64,000 nucleotides of DNA from Chaetoceros tenuissimus (lineage: Eukaryota > Bacillariophyta > Thalassiosirophyceae > Chaetocerotales > Chaetocerotaceae), in contig BLLK01000047.1 of NCBI GenBank assembly GCA_021927905.1, positions 3,348,001-3,412,000 on the forward strand. The letters run 5' to 3'. Below the pieces are notes generated by a model that saw only the letters and a list, made by a program, of their open reading frames with translations, was not told the origin of the DNA and made no database searches. A program made the position numbers and the translations under genes. This document shows positions 51,482-61,397 of the stretch, one piece after another (position 1 is the stretch's first letter; each line of letters begins with the position of its first letter).

Positions 51482-52190
51482 CCTGTATGATTATCTGATT
51501 ATTTTTCAATGTACGAAATTTTATAACGGTGTGGAATTTATGATTTCAGAAAGAATGAGTTTTACTTGTGAAGAAAAAAACGATGGAAAAAAATTTCGTT
51601 TGTGAAGAAAAACCGTTGCTTGCCATCAAGACATTTCTAACTAATTTATCTATATTCTTCTCTAAAAACATAATATTTGAGTCTATTTCATAATTTCCAC
51701 GCCTAAAAGCATAATATTTGAGTCTAATTTTATATGAAATACAGTCAGTCTTATTATTTTCTCACTTTTTCTTGGAGTTGCAGAAAGTTCGGGTTTGACA
51801 ACGAATCCTTTCTCGGGGTTTGGAATACTGATGCTGTATGTTTTGTTTTGCTTCACAGTCAGTCAATGCGTAAACTGTAACGTACAATAGGTATGGGAGT
51901 GTTCGCAGTAAAAAGGTAACGGTTTATTTTTTATAGCTACCTAGGAAGCTAGTTGCATTACTTTAAAACTACTATGGTACTCAATACTTAATGAGAATTA
52001 GATATGATTATTTCAATGGAAAATCCAATGAAGAATCGAATCTGGATTGGATTAGAAAACTGCACCTATTTCTTGTAAAGTAATTACTCGAAGTTTTCAA
52101 TTCTCTAACTTCCACTGACAAGCTTGCTGGCGAATTTCATATGTGTGCATGTATCTTTATAAATCTACTTTATTTTCAAAGTCATAAAAT
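51482..52190. other. AT-rich intergenic region with a short direct repeat
   Basis: The block CATAATATTTGAGTCTA occurs near 51668 and again near 51709. No gene or RNA recognised. Confidence 0.5.
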
Positions 52191-53228
52191 CTATACAAAA
52201 ATTTCTTCAGTTGTAGTCTCCTGGATAATGTATTCTTCTGGTTGAGGAGGAAAAGGCTTTCCTTTATCATTTTGAAATGATATTACAACGCAATCGTTAA
52301 AGGCTTTTTCTAAATCATCATTGGAAATTTCATTTTGCTTTTTTGAGGTTTGTTTCAAAAGTATTGATTGTTCGTGTATAAAAGGAAGCAAAGGAAATAT
52401 TGCATTTGTTTTGTCACCCAACTTTCTCGAGGAAGCCACGATTCTATCATCATATGCTTTGAAGCTATTGCCCAAAAGAAGTATCCGGTTGAACATTAAT
52501 TCTTCAGACCAGTTTGCCCATAAAACGTTACTGTAGAGTCTCATTGGACAATGTGGCATATAGAATAAGGTACAGTCTTTTACATTTTTGGAATTTCTAT
52601 TGTCTGCGTTGATTTTCCTTTTGCCTTGTTCGTTTTTATCTATTATCTTGACATTAAAATGTAGCAATACTTCTCTTTCAATTGGCACAATGAATGGCTC
52701 AAAGTACACCAATGAAATAGAATTACTTGATGATGCACTCAGTTGTTTTTCACATTTTGAAGAGGATTCTAGTTTCTCACTGTATCTTTCAGTTAGCTCA
52801 TCTCTCAGAGCAATTATACATGCAAGCTGTATGAGAGATGGGTTGTACTTATCCATCCTCGCAGTGTAAAAATTTCCTATACCGTAACATACAATTTCAT
52901 TTATACAGCGATGACTCTCTCCATTGAAAGTTTTATCAATGATTCCATCTAAAAGCGCACTAAAGAAAGATATCTCATTATCTTTGCTTTCGTCACTACT
53001 ACCAAGCGATTCCTTCAGTTCTATTATGCACTTCTCAGTAGTTTTGATGAGATTTATTTTCTGCACTTCTGTAAAATTTTTATTGTCCTCGTCTGCATTC
53101 GACTGTAAGGATTTCTGAAGATTCTTTGCTTTAGATAGCTGTTGTTCTCGCTTCTTGTTTTTTGAATTAGATCCAGAAGATTTTTTAGATTTGATTGGGA
53201 CGAACGTCCATTCTTCAGATGACTCCAT
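52191..53228 (-). CDS. SRR1-domain protein
   Basis: 345 residues, single exon. Residues 1-60 are Lys/Ser/Asn-rich. The SRR1-like domain follows: INEIVCYGIGNFYTARM, SLIQLACIIALRDEL, VYFEPFIVPIEREVLLHFNV, CTLFYMPHCPMRLYSNVLWA, NWSEELMFNRILLLGNSFKAY, matching family landmarks (GIGNF, a Pro-His-Cys strand, Asn-Trp, Gly-Asn-Ser-Phe). Plant SRR1 affects circadian and phytochrome signalling and the yeast protein heme-linked regulation; biochemical activity is unclear. The domain is interrupted by a Lys/Asn-rich loop near residue 205. Confidence 0.85.
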   Translation of the reverse strand: MESSEEWTFVPIKSKKSSGSNSKNKKREQQLSKAKNLQKSLQSNADEDNKNFTEVQKINLIKTTEKCIIELKESLGSSDESKDNEISFFSALLDGIIDKTFNGESHRCINEIVCYGIGNFYTARMDKYNPSLIQLACIIALRDELTERYSEKLESSSKCEKQLSASSSNSISLVYFEPFIVPIEREVLLHFNVKIIDKNEQGKRKINADNRNSKNVKDCTLFYMPHCPMRLYSNVLWANWSEELMFNRILLLGNSFKAYDDRIVASSRKLGDKTNAIFPLLPFIHEQSILLKQTSKKQNEISNDDLEKAFNDCVVISFQNDKGKPFPPQPEEYIIQETTTEEIFV

Positions 53229-53530
53229 TCTATGCTAGTACTTTCAATTCGCAGTTATTTTTCACTAGAATCAGACACGCCGATCTCTCCCTCTTCGACA
53301 ATGTAAAGTACTGAATTTCTTTCTGTAGCAAAGTGAATGATACGTCGGCTTTTGATCTACTATGGATAGATAGCCTAATCAACAAACTCTGGGAAATACC
53401 TCCATACATTTTCTAGGAGAAATAATATGAGCCGAGAGCCGAGAGCTATGAGATTAAGGATATTCTATCCACAATTTTAAAGTAGTGTGTCCTTACTAAA
53501 ATTCAGATCTAGACTTGAAAAAAAATGACA
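53229..53530. other. Intergenic region, nothing recognised
   Basis: 302 bp between the SRR1 gene and copia element 2. AT-rich; contains GAGCCGAGAGCCGAGAGC near 53430. No gene seen. Confidence 0.5.
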
Positions 53531-53535
53531 GCTAC

Positions 53536-53824
53536 CGTTGAAATACCTCTCCTTTGGTAGCTACTTGCCCTTAAGCTATGTAGTATATAATACTCTGTAG
53601 CTAGATGAAGTACTTGGTCTTCTATAGTTTTAGTTTACTCGATACAGAAACGGATGGTTTCTATTTAATGAGATGATGCTGCCGTTACGTGCTGCTTCAT
53701 CTCCTCCACACATTCTTCATTCTGAGCCTTTACTGCCTCCGCGTACGTTTTCTTTTGGCGTTCCACAATTTTAGCATGATTGCTACTACCGTCATTGGTT
53801 GCCTTCCTTTTATTATTTCCAACG
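53536..53824 (-). repeat. 3' LTR of copia element 2
   Basis: 289 bp, the same as 59255-59543. It contains the last 160 bp of the gag-pol frame including its stop. Confidence 0.95.
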
Positions 53825-56800
53825 CGCTCCTTCGGGTGAGTGTACCCTGTATATGATATGCTTATATGGTCCCATCCCATTATTGCTCTTCTAAAGTTCG
53901 TAAAGCCCTTACCCATCAGTGGCTTCGTGTTGTAATCGGCAATCATTTCGTCAGTCGGACAATATACAACTTCAATATTTCCATTCTTGATTCTATCCGT
54001 TGACCAGAATTGTTTAATTGCTACATGCTTCATATTCGACGTACACGAATCCCGACCATTCTTCAAGATCTTAATTTCTGACTCATTATCCTTTGCCAAC
54101 ACATTACTCTCAAGTTTGTATCCTTGTTCTTCCATGAACATTTCGAAATAAATGTTCTTCGGCAATCCCTCACTTGTTCCCACTAATTCGCAATCAGTCG
54201 AACTACGTGTATTCATCTTTTGTTTGGATGCTTTCTGATCTAGTACACCTGTACCCATCGTGATTATTTGCCCTGTATGTCCTCTCATATCATTGTGGAC
54301 AGCATGAGCCGAATCCGTCATGGTTAGCATGTGCAACAAGTCATCAGCCCCTACGGTCCTGAGATCGTCTTGAGTAGTCTTTATCCAGCTCATCATTCGC
54401 ATAAACTTGTGCCAATCTTCCCTATTCGGTTCATGCACCCTAGTCATCAAGAAAGTGTTAGTGAACTCCAAGTCTACTCTACTCCTTTTCATAGCCCACG
54501 CTACTTTCATTATGTATTTCAAAAATATGTCAGCTTTCTCTCTATTCAGCTTTGGTGATTTCTTGTTCACTTTGAATAACCACTTCGCATGTGGTGTCGT
54601 GTACTTTCTATTTAGTACCATACCTAATTCCTCCTCAAGATCCTTGATCATTTGCTTGATATACGGCACCGTACCGACGTCTACTTTTCCATCTCCTCTA
54701 AAGTAAAAATCTATGCCCAGGAATTCAAGCTTCTTCCCTCGTTGTATTGTCAGTCCTGGGAATCGTTTGTTGATCTTGTCGATGAGGTCGGTGACTGCCT
54801 TAGTTTGTCCACCAACAATGTTATCATCCACATACCACCCAATTGTGAGTTGTTTCCCGTCTACAGTTTTATTTGCTACACACTTGTCTATCTTGTTTAT
54901 TTTGAACCCTTCTTGCATCAGCACATCAGCAAACATGTTATACCACAATAATGCCGACTCAATCATACCATAGAGAGCCTTCAAGATCCTACAGTATAAC
55001 ACCTTCTTCCCTTTCTCGTATCTTACGCTTTCAGCAAAATCTGGATTAACTTCCACCATGATATCTACAAATTGTCCTTCGAATTTCAACAGTGCAAACT
55101 TGTCATCCGGTAAGTCGGCATGTAAGTAAGCACCTGGAACATCGAATACCGCCACATCTCTTTTCTCGAACGCAAAAATGGTTACTAATGCTATCAGTGA
55201 TTCGACTGACATGGTTGATGATGATGCTTCTTCTCTGGGAACAAACTTCCTTTGTCCACTTCCATCACTGCAACACCTACCCTTGATTTTTCCATCTCTT
55301 TTCTCTTTAATTAAATTTATCGCTCTCAATGCCTTTGCCTTCTGTTCCGCAGTCAAAGAGTCGTAGTCAATTACTCCCAGTACACACATGTCGTTCAGCT
55401 GCTTGTATTCCTTTATCAAAGCCGCGACTGCTCGCTCCTGAAATATCTTAATTCCTTCAGTTGCTGTCATCTGGTTGAACATGTAGTCTACTGCCCTTGA
55501 ATACAATTGTCTTGTAGTAGTATGGTTGAGGTTCTCAGCTAAGTTTGAGAAGTTGAACTCCTCTGTCTGCATGTAGCTTTTTCCATCAGTACTGCCTATG
55601 TTGTTCAAAGGATCTTGCGGTGGTCTCCTAGCCCTTTGGGATCTCTGCGGTCTTTCTTTTGCACCATTACTATCTGTAGTTTCATTGCTATCTTCTCCTT
55701 CGTATTCTGATCCGGTATCCTCATCATTTGACTCTACGCTATTATCTTCTACATCCGCATCGTCTTCGCTCCTTGGTTCAACTTCCTCGCTCCTTGGTTC
55801 AACATCCTCGCTCCTTGGTTCAACATCCTCGCTCCTTGATCCTTCATGCTCATCACTAGTATCTTCGCTCCTTTCTTCTTCCTCCGAAACATCTACTTCT
55901 GAATCTTCAGATAGTGATTCATCATCATCTACGTCCGAAGCATGGTAGGAGCTGTCATCAGGTCCGTCTGGTTCTTCTTCACTGCTAGTGGATGATACTG
56001 TGACATCATCATACACGTAAACACTACCATCATCTGAATCTTCCTCATCTATGTCAGTATCATCAATAGTCATGTTGTGTCCAGGTGACAAGCCAAGTTT
56101 AGGGATTCCATCCTCATCTAAGAAATCCGCTTTCTCTTTCGCAGCTAGCTCGTGTACTCTGTCAATTACCTCATCAGTGATTGCTAATTCATCCCATTGA
56201 TGGCCATGTATTCTCTTTCCGGTGTTCAAAGACATAAAGTAGTACCCTCCTTGGGAATTGGAAGGTCGTAGTGCTATTCCGCGTATGGATCTTGGTTGTC
56301 TATTATTCTTCGACTCTCTGTACACCAAACAATATGCTCCGAAAGTAACTTCGAGGTTACCAGCATCATGTGGGCCTCGACCTTCTATTACAGCTCCAGG
56401 GCTTATGTCTTTTGCAATGCTTCCTTCTCTTAGATGTTGATTGATCCAGTAGAATACATCGATGATATTTTCGTCTACCATGATCTTTGGAACTTGTTTA
56501 TATGGTAGCTTGTCCCAGTAACATCTCTGTCTGTCTTTTACAAATCTGATTTCTCTCTCAGCAAAAGGATTATGTTCGTTTGCAGCACAAGTTTCAACTG
56601 TTGCATTCACCTTCCCTTTAATTCTCTCAAACTCATTATCTCCATTCACTAGTTCGACGGTGAAGCCTCTATTGTTGTGTAATGCTATTGCGTCGTTTAA
56701 TGCCTTCACTATTTCATCTGTTGGTCTGTAGTATGTTATTCTTCCTGTTGCACTTATTTTTCGTTTGTTAAATGTGACTCCAATGATGAAGAGGATATTT

Positions 56801-58863
56801 CTGCCCCTTATGATGAGGTATGGGGCATAGTCACTATAGAAAAAGTCTATGTCCAATATCTCTGTAGGATGGTGGCGTACTAATTCTGATGGTAAAGCAG
56901 TTCTGAGTATCTTGTTCTTTTTGTTCGCTCGCTTTCTTACTGTTTTGCCTACGATGAGTTGCTCGGCCGATCCCCCATAAATTGCTCTTGCTCTAGTAAC
57001 GTCCTCTGCTGTTACGGGGGCATTAATAATACTGTTGCCTTGTCCACTTAAAATGCGCTTAAATTCTGCATCAGAAGGCCAACCCATCCTTCCTTGAAGT
57101 ATTCTCGCCTTCTCCGCTCCTTCCACTTCAGCGTTGGAGAAGAATCTCTTGTTAGCTTTAACAGTTGAAAAGAAGAGGTGATGGAAGGAAGTAGATGTGT
57201 GAATCCTGTTTAGGTTACTACTACTGTTGACATCGAAACCGTAGAGACCATTGCTTAATTGTTTGAATTCCAAGATGTAATCGTCGGAGATAAAAACAAA
57301 GAAGCTGCTGGAATGTTGGGAGTCTTTGAAAACTCTGTAATACCGCTCCAGATCAGCCATACTAAGGATATTAGCCAGAGACTTGCTATTGAAGTAAGCA
57401 GTCAAAGCTGGTAACAACTTAATATGACCTCTCTTGTCATAGTCCATGAATCCTCCATTCGTATGTCCTCGGATTGGCAAACACACACCTACTCCTACCA
57501 TCAACCCCCTGTTAAAGAAAGAAGAGAAAGTTGAGCCGGTATCGACAATGATAAGCGACTCAGGGAGTCGTGGTTGCGACTGGACAAAAATGTAGCCAAA
57601 TTGTGAGAGAATGATATAATTACCTGTGGTGCCATTCTCATTCGGACAATCATTTGCATAATGTCCAGGTGTGTTGCACCTGTAGCAGGTAATGTCAGGG
57701 CGTAGCGGTCCTGTTCTACCTGCTACCGCCTGACATGTCGTTGCACCTCCGCTCTGTGCAAATTGCATACCGTTGCGTCCTGCTCCTCTGTTCCTCTGCT
57801 GATTATTACTTCTATCGCCATTGTTGTTGTTTCCACTCTTCCAATTTGTCATCATGTGGATTGCTGCAGCCATTGTCGTAGGATAATTGTCCTGTCCTTG
57901 CAATAGACTATTGTGTAGGTGATCCCAAAGTCCTCCAAATCTTTTCACATCTGCATTCATGAGGAATGCCATCGCCGCATACTTCTGTCTTACATCTTCA
58001 TCTGTGATGGTTGGGTCCTTAGCTTTCTCTTTCTTCAATAGGTCTTCATGGTCGACAATATCAACACCTGCTTGAGCCACCAATTCCTGTGCATTCTCAA
58101 AATCCGCTTGGTAATCCTCCAGAGGCTTACCCATCTGCTTGGTCTTATAGAAATCTCTGGTTGCTGTGAAAGCTGTGTGAATAGGGTTCGAGGATGTTGT
58201 CACGCCATGCACAACTCTTTTGATGCTCTTCAATAGCCAAATAGCGTTGTAGTTGTTTTGCTGTATCTCAAAATCATGCTCTGCTCTCAAGTTCTCGACG
58301 AGGGCTTTGGTACACTGGCCTAGGATTATGCCCCATAACTTAGCCATGTTCTCTTGCAACAGGCTCTTCTTCTTAGAAAATTGGTTCATCTCCTGTGCGT
58401 ATAGAGCATTCGCAGGCGCCATTGCCATGCTGTTCTGCTGTACTCTAAGGGTCCTCTCGGCTTCGGTCTCATTCTCTCCTGGTTCAGTTTGCACAATCTG
58501 CAAGTAAGCTACAATCTTACTAATGTCTGGCAGCTCATTCCTGAGGAGAACCAGCGGGTCCTCTAGCTCTGACACCGCTCTAGATAGCACGCTTGGGCTC
58601 TTGAAGTTTACCAGAATATACGCAGCAAATTTCTTGATGAAGTTTGCCGTGTTTTGGTTGCTGCTCTCTGCCTTTGTTCCCATGACCGGTAACTCTTGGA
58701 TCTGTCCTTTGAAGTTCCTGAATGCATTGCCTCCGCCAAATCTGTTGTTGTTTCTCTGTCTACCATCGATACCTGGGCCATTCACGTTCCCAGACTGGTC
58801 TTGTTGCTGCTGATTCTCTGCAGCCGGTTGCTGCTGCTGCTGCTGATTTCCACTTTCACTCAT
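53665..58863 (-). CDS. gag-pol: Gag-Pol polyprotein of copia element 2
   Basis: 1,732 residues in one frame. A Gln/Asn/Gly-rich start leads to a helical Gag (about 60-340), a CCHC zinc knuckle (CYRCNTPGHYANDC), aspartic protease (LIIVDTGSTFSSFF), integrase (LDIDFFYSDYAPYLIIRG, EHNPFAEREIRFVKD), an Asp/Glu/Ser-rich linker with short tandem repeats (RSEDVEPRSEDVEPRSEE), reverse transcriptase (VFDVPGAYLHADLPDDKFAL, LYGMIESALLWYNMF, GWYVDDNIVGG) and RNase H (MTDSAHAVHNDMRGHTGQII, RSSTDCELVGTSEG). The order is that of Ty1/copia. The last 53 residues are encoded inside the LTR. Confidence 0.93.
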   Translation of the reverse strand: MSESGNQQQQQQPAAENQQQQDQSGNVNGPGIDGRQRNNNRFGGGNAFRNFKGQIQELPVMGTKAESSNQNTANFIKKFAAYILVNFKSPSVLSRAVSELEDPLVLLRNELPDISKIVAYLQIVQTEPGENETEAERTLRVQQNSMAMAPANALYAQEMNQFSKKKSLLQENMAKLWGIILGQCTKALVENLRAEHDFEIQQNNYNAIWLLKSIKRVVHGVTTSSNPIHTAFTATRDFYKTKQMGKPLEDYQADFENAQELVAQAGVDIVDHEDLLKKEKAKDPTITDEDVRQKYAAMAFLMNADVKRFGGLWDHLHNSLLQGQDNYPTTMAAAIHMMTNWKSGNNNNGDRSNNQQRNRGAGRNGMQFAQSGGATTCQAVAGRTGPLRPDITCYRCNTPGHYANDCPNENGTTGNYIILSQFGYIFVQSQPRLPESLIIVDTGSTFSSFFNRGLMVGVGVCLPIRGHTNGGFMDYDKRGHIKLLPALTAYFNSKSLANILSMADLERYYRVFKDSQHSSSFFVFISDDYILEFKQLSNGLYGFDVNSSSNLNRIHTSTSFHHLFFSTVKANKRFFSNAEVEGAEKARILQGRMGWPSDAEFKRILSGQGNSIINAPVTAEDVTRARAIYGGSAEQLIVGKTVRKRANKKNKILRTALPSELVRHHPTEILDIDFFYSDYAPYLIIRGRNILFIIGVTFNKRKISATGRITYYRPTDEIVKALNDAIALHNNRGFTVELVNGDNEFERIKGKVNATVETCAANEHNPFAEREIRFVKDRQRCYWDKLPYKQVPKIMVDENIIDVFYWINQHLREGSIAKDISPGAVIEGRGPHDAGNLEVTFGAYCLVYRESKNNRQPRSIRGIALRPSNSQGGYYFMSLNTGKRIHGHQWDELAITDEVIDRVHELAAKEKADFLDEDGIPKLGLSPGHNMTIDDTDIDEEDSDDGSVYVYDDVTVSSTSSEEEPDGPDDSSYHASDVDDDESLSEDSEVDVSEEEERSEDTSDEHEGSRSEDVEPRSEDVEPRSEEVEPRSEDDADVEDNSVESNDEDTGSEYEGEDSNETTDSNGAKERPQRSQRARRPPQDPLNNIGSTDGKSYMQTEEFNFSNLAENLNHTTTRQLYSRAVDYMFNQMTATEGIKIFQERAVAALIKEYKQLNDMCVLGVIDYDSLTAEQKAKALRAINLIKEKRDGKIKGRCCSDGSGQRKFVPREEASSSTMSVESLIALVTIFAFEKRDVAVFDVPGAYLHADLPDDKFALLKFEGQFVDIMVEVNPDFAESVRYEKGKKVLYCRILKALYGMIESALLWYNMFADVLMQEGFKINKIDKCVANKTVDGKQLTIGWYVDDNIVGGQTKAVTDLIDKINKRFPGLTIQRGKKLEFLGIDFYFRGDGKVDVGTVPYIKQMIKDLEEELGMVLNRKYTTPHAKWLFKVNKKSPKLNREKADIFLKYIMKVAWAMKRSRVDLEFTNTFLMTRVHEPNREDWHKFMRMMSWIKTTQDDLRTVGADDLLHMLTMTDSAHAVHNDMRGHTGQIITMGTGVLDQKASKQKMNTRSSTDCELVGTSEGLPKNIYFEMFMEEQGYKLESNVLAKDNESEIKILKNGRDSCTSNMKHVAIKQFWSTDRIKNGNIEVVYCPTDEMIADYNTKPLMGKGFTNFRRAIMGWDHISISYTGYTHPKERVGNNKRKATNDGSSNHAKIVERQKKTYAEAVKAQNEECVEEMKQHVTAASSH

Positions 58864-58870
58864 CTTGCTT

Positions 58871-59185
58871 TTACACTAGCTTTAAATTCTCTGGTAGCCT
58901 GGTTGTCGTCCTTCCACTTGACTCCAGTTTTATAGACACGAACACTTTCCCGATATGTGTCACTATAGCGAAGTCTCCGTGCTTCCCGTACTTGGCTTTG
59001 GTTTGCACTCTCACACGTGCTCCAACCACTAGTTTCTTCTCCGAGTTGCTAGGGAGCTTCTCCTTATTTTCACTCTCTTTCTCTAACTTTAAGTCACTTA
59101 ACTGCTTCGAAAGCGATTCCACGGTGGCTTTCAGTAGTCTAATCTCTTCTAAAAGGTCGTCGTTGCTCACCTGACTGATGGTCAT
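58871..59185 (-). CDS. Small coiled-coil/KOW-like ORF upstream of gag in copia element 2
   Basis: 104 residues, the first ORF after the 5' LTR, ending 7 bp before the gag start. Residues 1-45 are a coiled coil (LLEEIRLLKATVESLSKQL). Residues 50-104 look like an SH3-like KOW/agenet-type barrel: LVVGARVRVQTKAKYGKHGD, FAIVTHIGKVFVSIKLESSG. KOW-type domains bind RNA or proteins, e.g. in NusG/SPT5. As part of a retroelement it might act on the element's RNA or on integration-site choice (inference). I do not recall it as a standard copia gene. Confidence 0.65.
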   Translation of the reverse strand: MTISQVSNDDLLEEIRLLKATVESLSKQLSDLKLEKESENKEKLPSNSEKKLVVGARVRVQTKAKYGKHGDFAIVTHIGKVFVSIKLESSGRTTTRLPENLKLV

Positions 59186-59254
59186 AAACCGCTGCAGTTC
59201 TTAGGTTGTGCAAAATTTCGGCGATTTTTGGGTTATCCTTTTAAATAGAAACCA

Positions 59255-59543
59255 CGTTGAAATACCTCTCCTTTGGTAGCTACTTGCCCTTAAGCTATGT
59301 AGTATATAATACTCTGTAGCTAGATGAAGTACTTGGTCTTCTATAGTTTTAGTTTACTCGATACAGAAACGGATGGTTTCTATTTAATGAGATGATGCTG
59401 CCGTTACGTGCTGCTTCATCTCCTCCACACATTCTTCATTCTGAGCCTTTACTGCCTCCGCGTACGTTTTCTTTTGGCGTTCCACAATTTTAGCATGATT
59501 GCTACTACCGTCATTGGTTGCCTTCCTTTTATTATTTCCAACG
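59255..59543 (-). repeat. 5' LTR of copia element 2
   Basis: 289 bp, same as 53536-53824. On the minus strand it opens CGTTGGAAATAATAAAAGG and ends GGTATTTCAACG. Confidence 0.95.
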
Positions 59544-59548
59544 GCTAC

Positions 59549-59851
59549 TACTCCGTACCAACACTATGAAGGTACTACTTCTTGACATTATTTGAACGAA
59601 ACTATGTATTGTATTCTTCTCTTTTAGTGACGGAATGAAGGAATAATCGTTTTCTGCTGAACAGTGGTTGTTGGTATCTCTGTTTGGTCGTGGATAGCAG
59701 AATGGCTTCTCATGAACCCAAAAGAATTCTTGGAACACCGAAGTCTTCCCAAGACGTGGATACCAAGCGCATCTTTCATATTTGATTTTTCAAAGGAAGC
59801 TTTTCTGCACAAAAAATTGAAAAGCATCATTTTATAACAACTATTCTAAAA
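59549..59851. other. Upstream region of the vWA gene
   Basis: 303 bp between copia element 2 and the vWA start codon. TTTTATAACA near 59830 may be a TATA-type element. The retroelement thus lies about 310 bp from the start codon. Confidence 0.4.
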
Positions 59852-61397
59852 ATGGCAATTACAAAGAATACCTCCTTCGACTCATCAGAGTCCACCGGCA
59901 TGGATTTTGAATCTGAAAACGAAGCTCTTCCCCTCGCTACAAAAATTTCTGCAAGAAATGATATAGTTGGGTTGAGATCTCCGCAAAAGTCCACTGATTT
60001 CTGTGTTACAGTCTCAGCCAAAGAGTTACCAGAAGATGATGTTCTTGCTAGAGCGCCTGTCGATCTGGAAGTCGTTTTGGATATTTCAGGTAAGGTTTCT
60101 TGGAATTCCCAAACAATATATTCAACTTTAACATACTTAGCTCATGTGTAATGTTCTCATAGGTTCCATGTCTGGACGCAAGCTTGACTTATGTAAAAAG
60201 ACTCTCTCTATCCTTTTGAGGGAACTAAGCTCCAAAGATCGCTTTGGACTTGTGACCTTTGGAGATGAAGCTAATGTTGAAATCCCAATCAGGAACTTGA
60301 CAAAAGCTCACAAGGAAAGCGCCCTTGCTAAAATCAAGGCTTTGACTACGACTGGGTGTACAAATATTAGTGGTGGTATCAGTCTGGCAGCGCAAGAGCT
60401 TCAAAGTATTAAAGCACCTCATGAAGTGAGAACTGTCTTTTTGCTCACGGATGGAAACGCAAATAGAGGTATCTCAAGTAAAGAAGGAATTGTACAACTT
60501 ACTAGATCCTGTCTAGGAGCTAATGCAGAAAGACGCGAAATTGCTATCCATTGCTTTGGATACGGAAGTGATCATGATAGTGATATGTTGAAAGAAATAT
60601 CCAGAGCTACTGAGGGCGGTTCGTATTATTTCGTGGATTCTGACGTCGATGTTAGTTCAAGCTTTGGAGATGCTCTTGGTGGTGTACTTTCTGTCGTGGC
60701 ACAGAGTGCTAATGTCAAGATTGGAATTCATCCATCTGCTGCTGCTTCCGGTGTATCTATAGTAAAGGTCAAGCACGATAAGGCCAGACAAGAATCTGAT
60801 GGTTCTTTTACTGTTCCGTTAGGAGATTTCTACTCGGAGGAATCCAGAGATATTATCATTGAAACAACACTTCCCAACGTTGCAAATGGTGACAAGATAC
60901 CACTTATACAGTGCCAAACATCGTACCTCGATACTATCAACAAGAAGCTGGTTTATGATGGTGTTATTGACGGGGAGATCGAGAGACCTGATAATAACAT
61001 TCAGTCTATTACAAATACCCACGTTGCTCTCCAATGTATTCGAATCAAAGCTGCAAGTATCATTGCATCAAGCAAGGAATTTGCTGATACCAATGAGATC
61101 GAAAAGGCAAGATCGTTGGTCAATACCTATATAGCGGAAGTAGAAAATGAAGCAAAATCTTTAGAGTTGTCCACTGATCCGCTCATTGTCCAAATTGTAT
61201 CTGAACTCAATGAAATCATGAAAGGATTACAATCTCAACACCACTATAGAATGTCTGGAAAAATGATCATGACAAGCAAAGGCGAACAATACTGTAGACA
61301 GAGATGCTTTGAATCCAGTGAGGCATCGTTCAGTGCATATCGTACTAGCAAAAAGTCCGCAACTGCCATGCGTATGAAGAAACACTTTCAAGGTTGA
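59852..61397 (+). CDS. von Willebrand factor A domain protein
   Basis: Exons 59852-60089 and 60163-61397 (73-nt intron) give 490 residues. The vWA domain begins at about residue 70: DLEVVLDISGSMSG with the metal-ion-dependent adhesion site D77-x-S-x-S, whose Gly codon is split by the intron. It goes on with LSSKDRFGLVTFGDEANVEI, TTGCTNISGG (MIDAS Thr), VRTVFLLTDGNANRG (MIDAS Asp) and IAIHCFGYGSDHDSDML. After it come a beta-rich part and a helical C-terminus, the layout of intracellular vWA proteins related to plant WAV3-type ligases, though no RING is visible. No signal peptide. Partners unknown; MIDAS residues appear complete. Confidence 0.85.

Larger units (their letters stand above)
53536..59543 (-). 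mobile_element. Ty1/copia LTR retrotransposon of a second lineage, apparently whole
   Basis: 6,008 bp on the minus strand. Two 289-bp LTRs read as identical and are flanked by the 5-bp target duplication GCTAC (53531-53535 and 59544-59548). LTR ends form the inverted pair CGTTG...CAACG. Next to the 5' LTR (right side) the minus strand reads TGGTTTCTATTT, a plausible primer-binding site. Contents in transcript order: a small KOW-like ORF, then one long gag-pol frame. Identical LTRs point to very recent insertion. The proteins differ strongly from element 1, so this is another lineage. Confidence 0.95.

Noticed and set aside
53924-59185. Many 60-150-codon plus-strand frames across copia element 2
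   Set aside because: All are antisense to the long gag-pol frame; none shows a domain.
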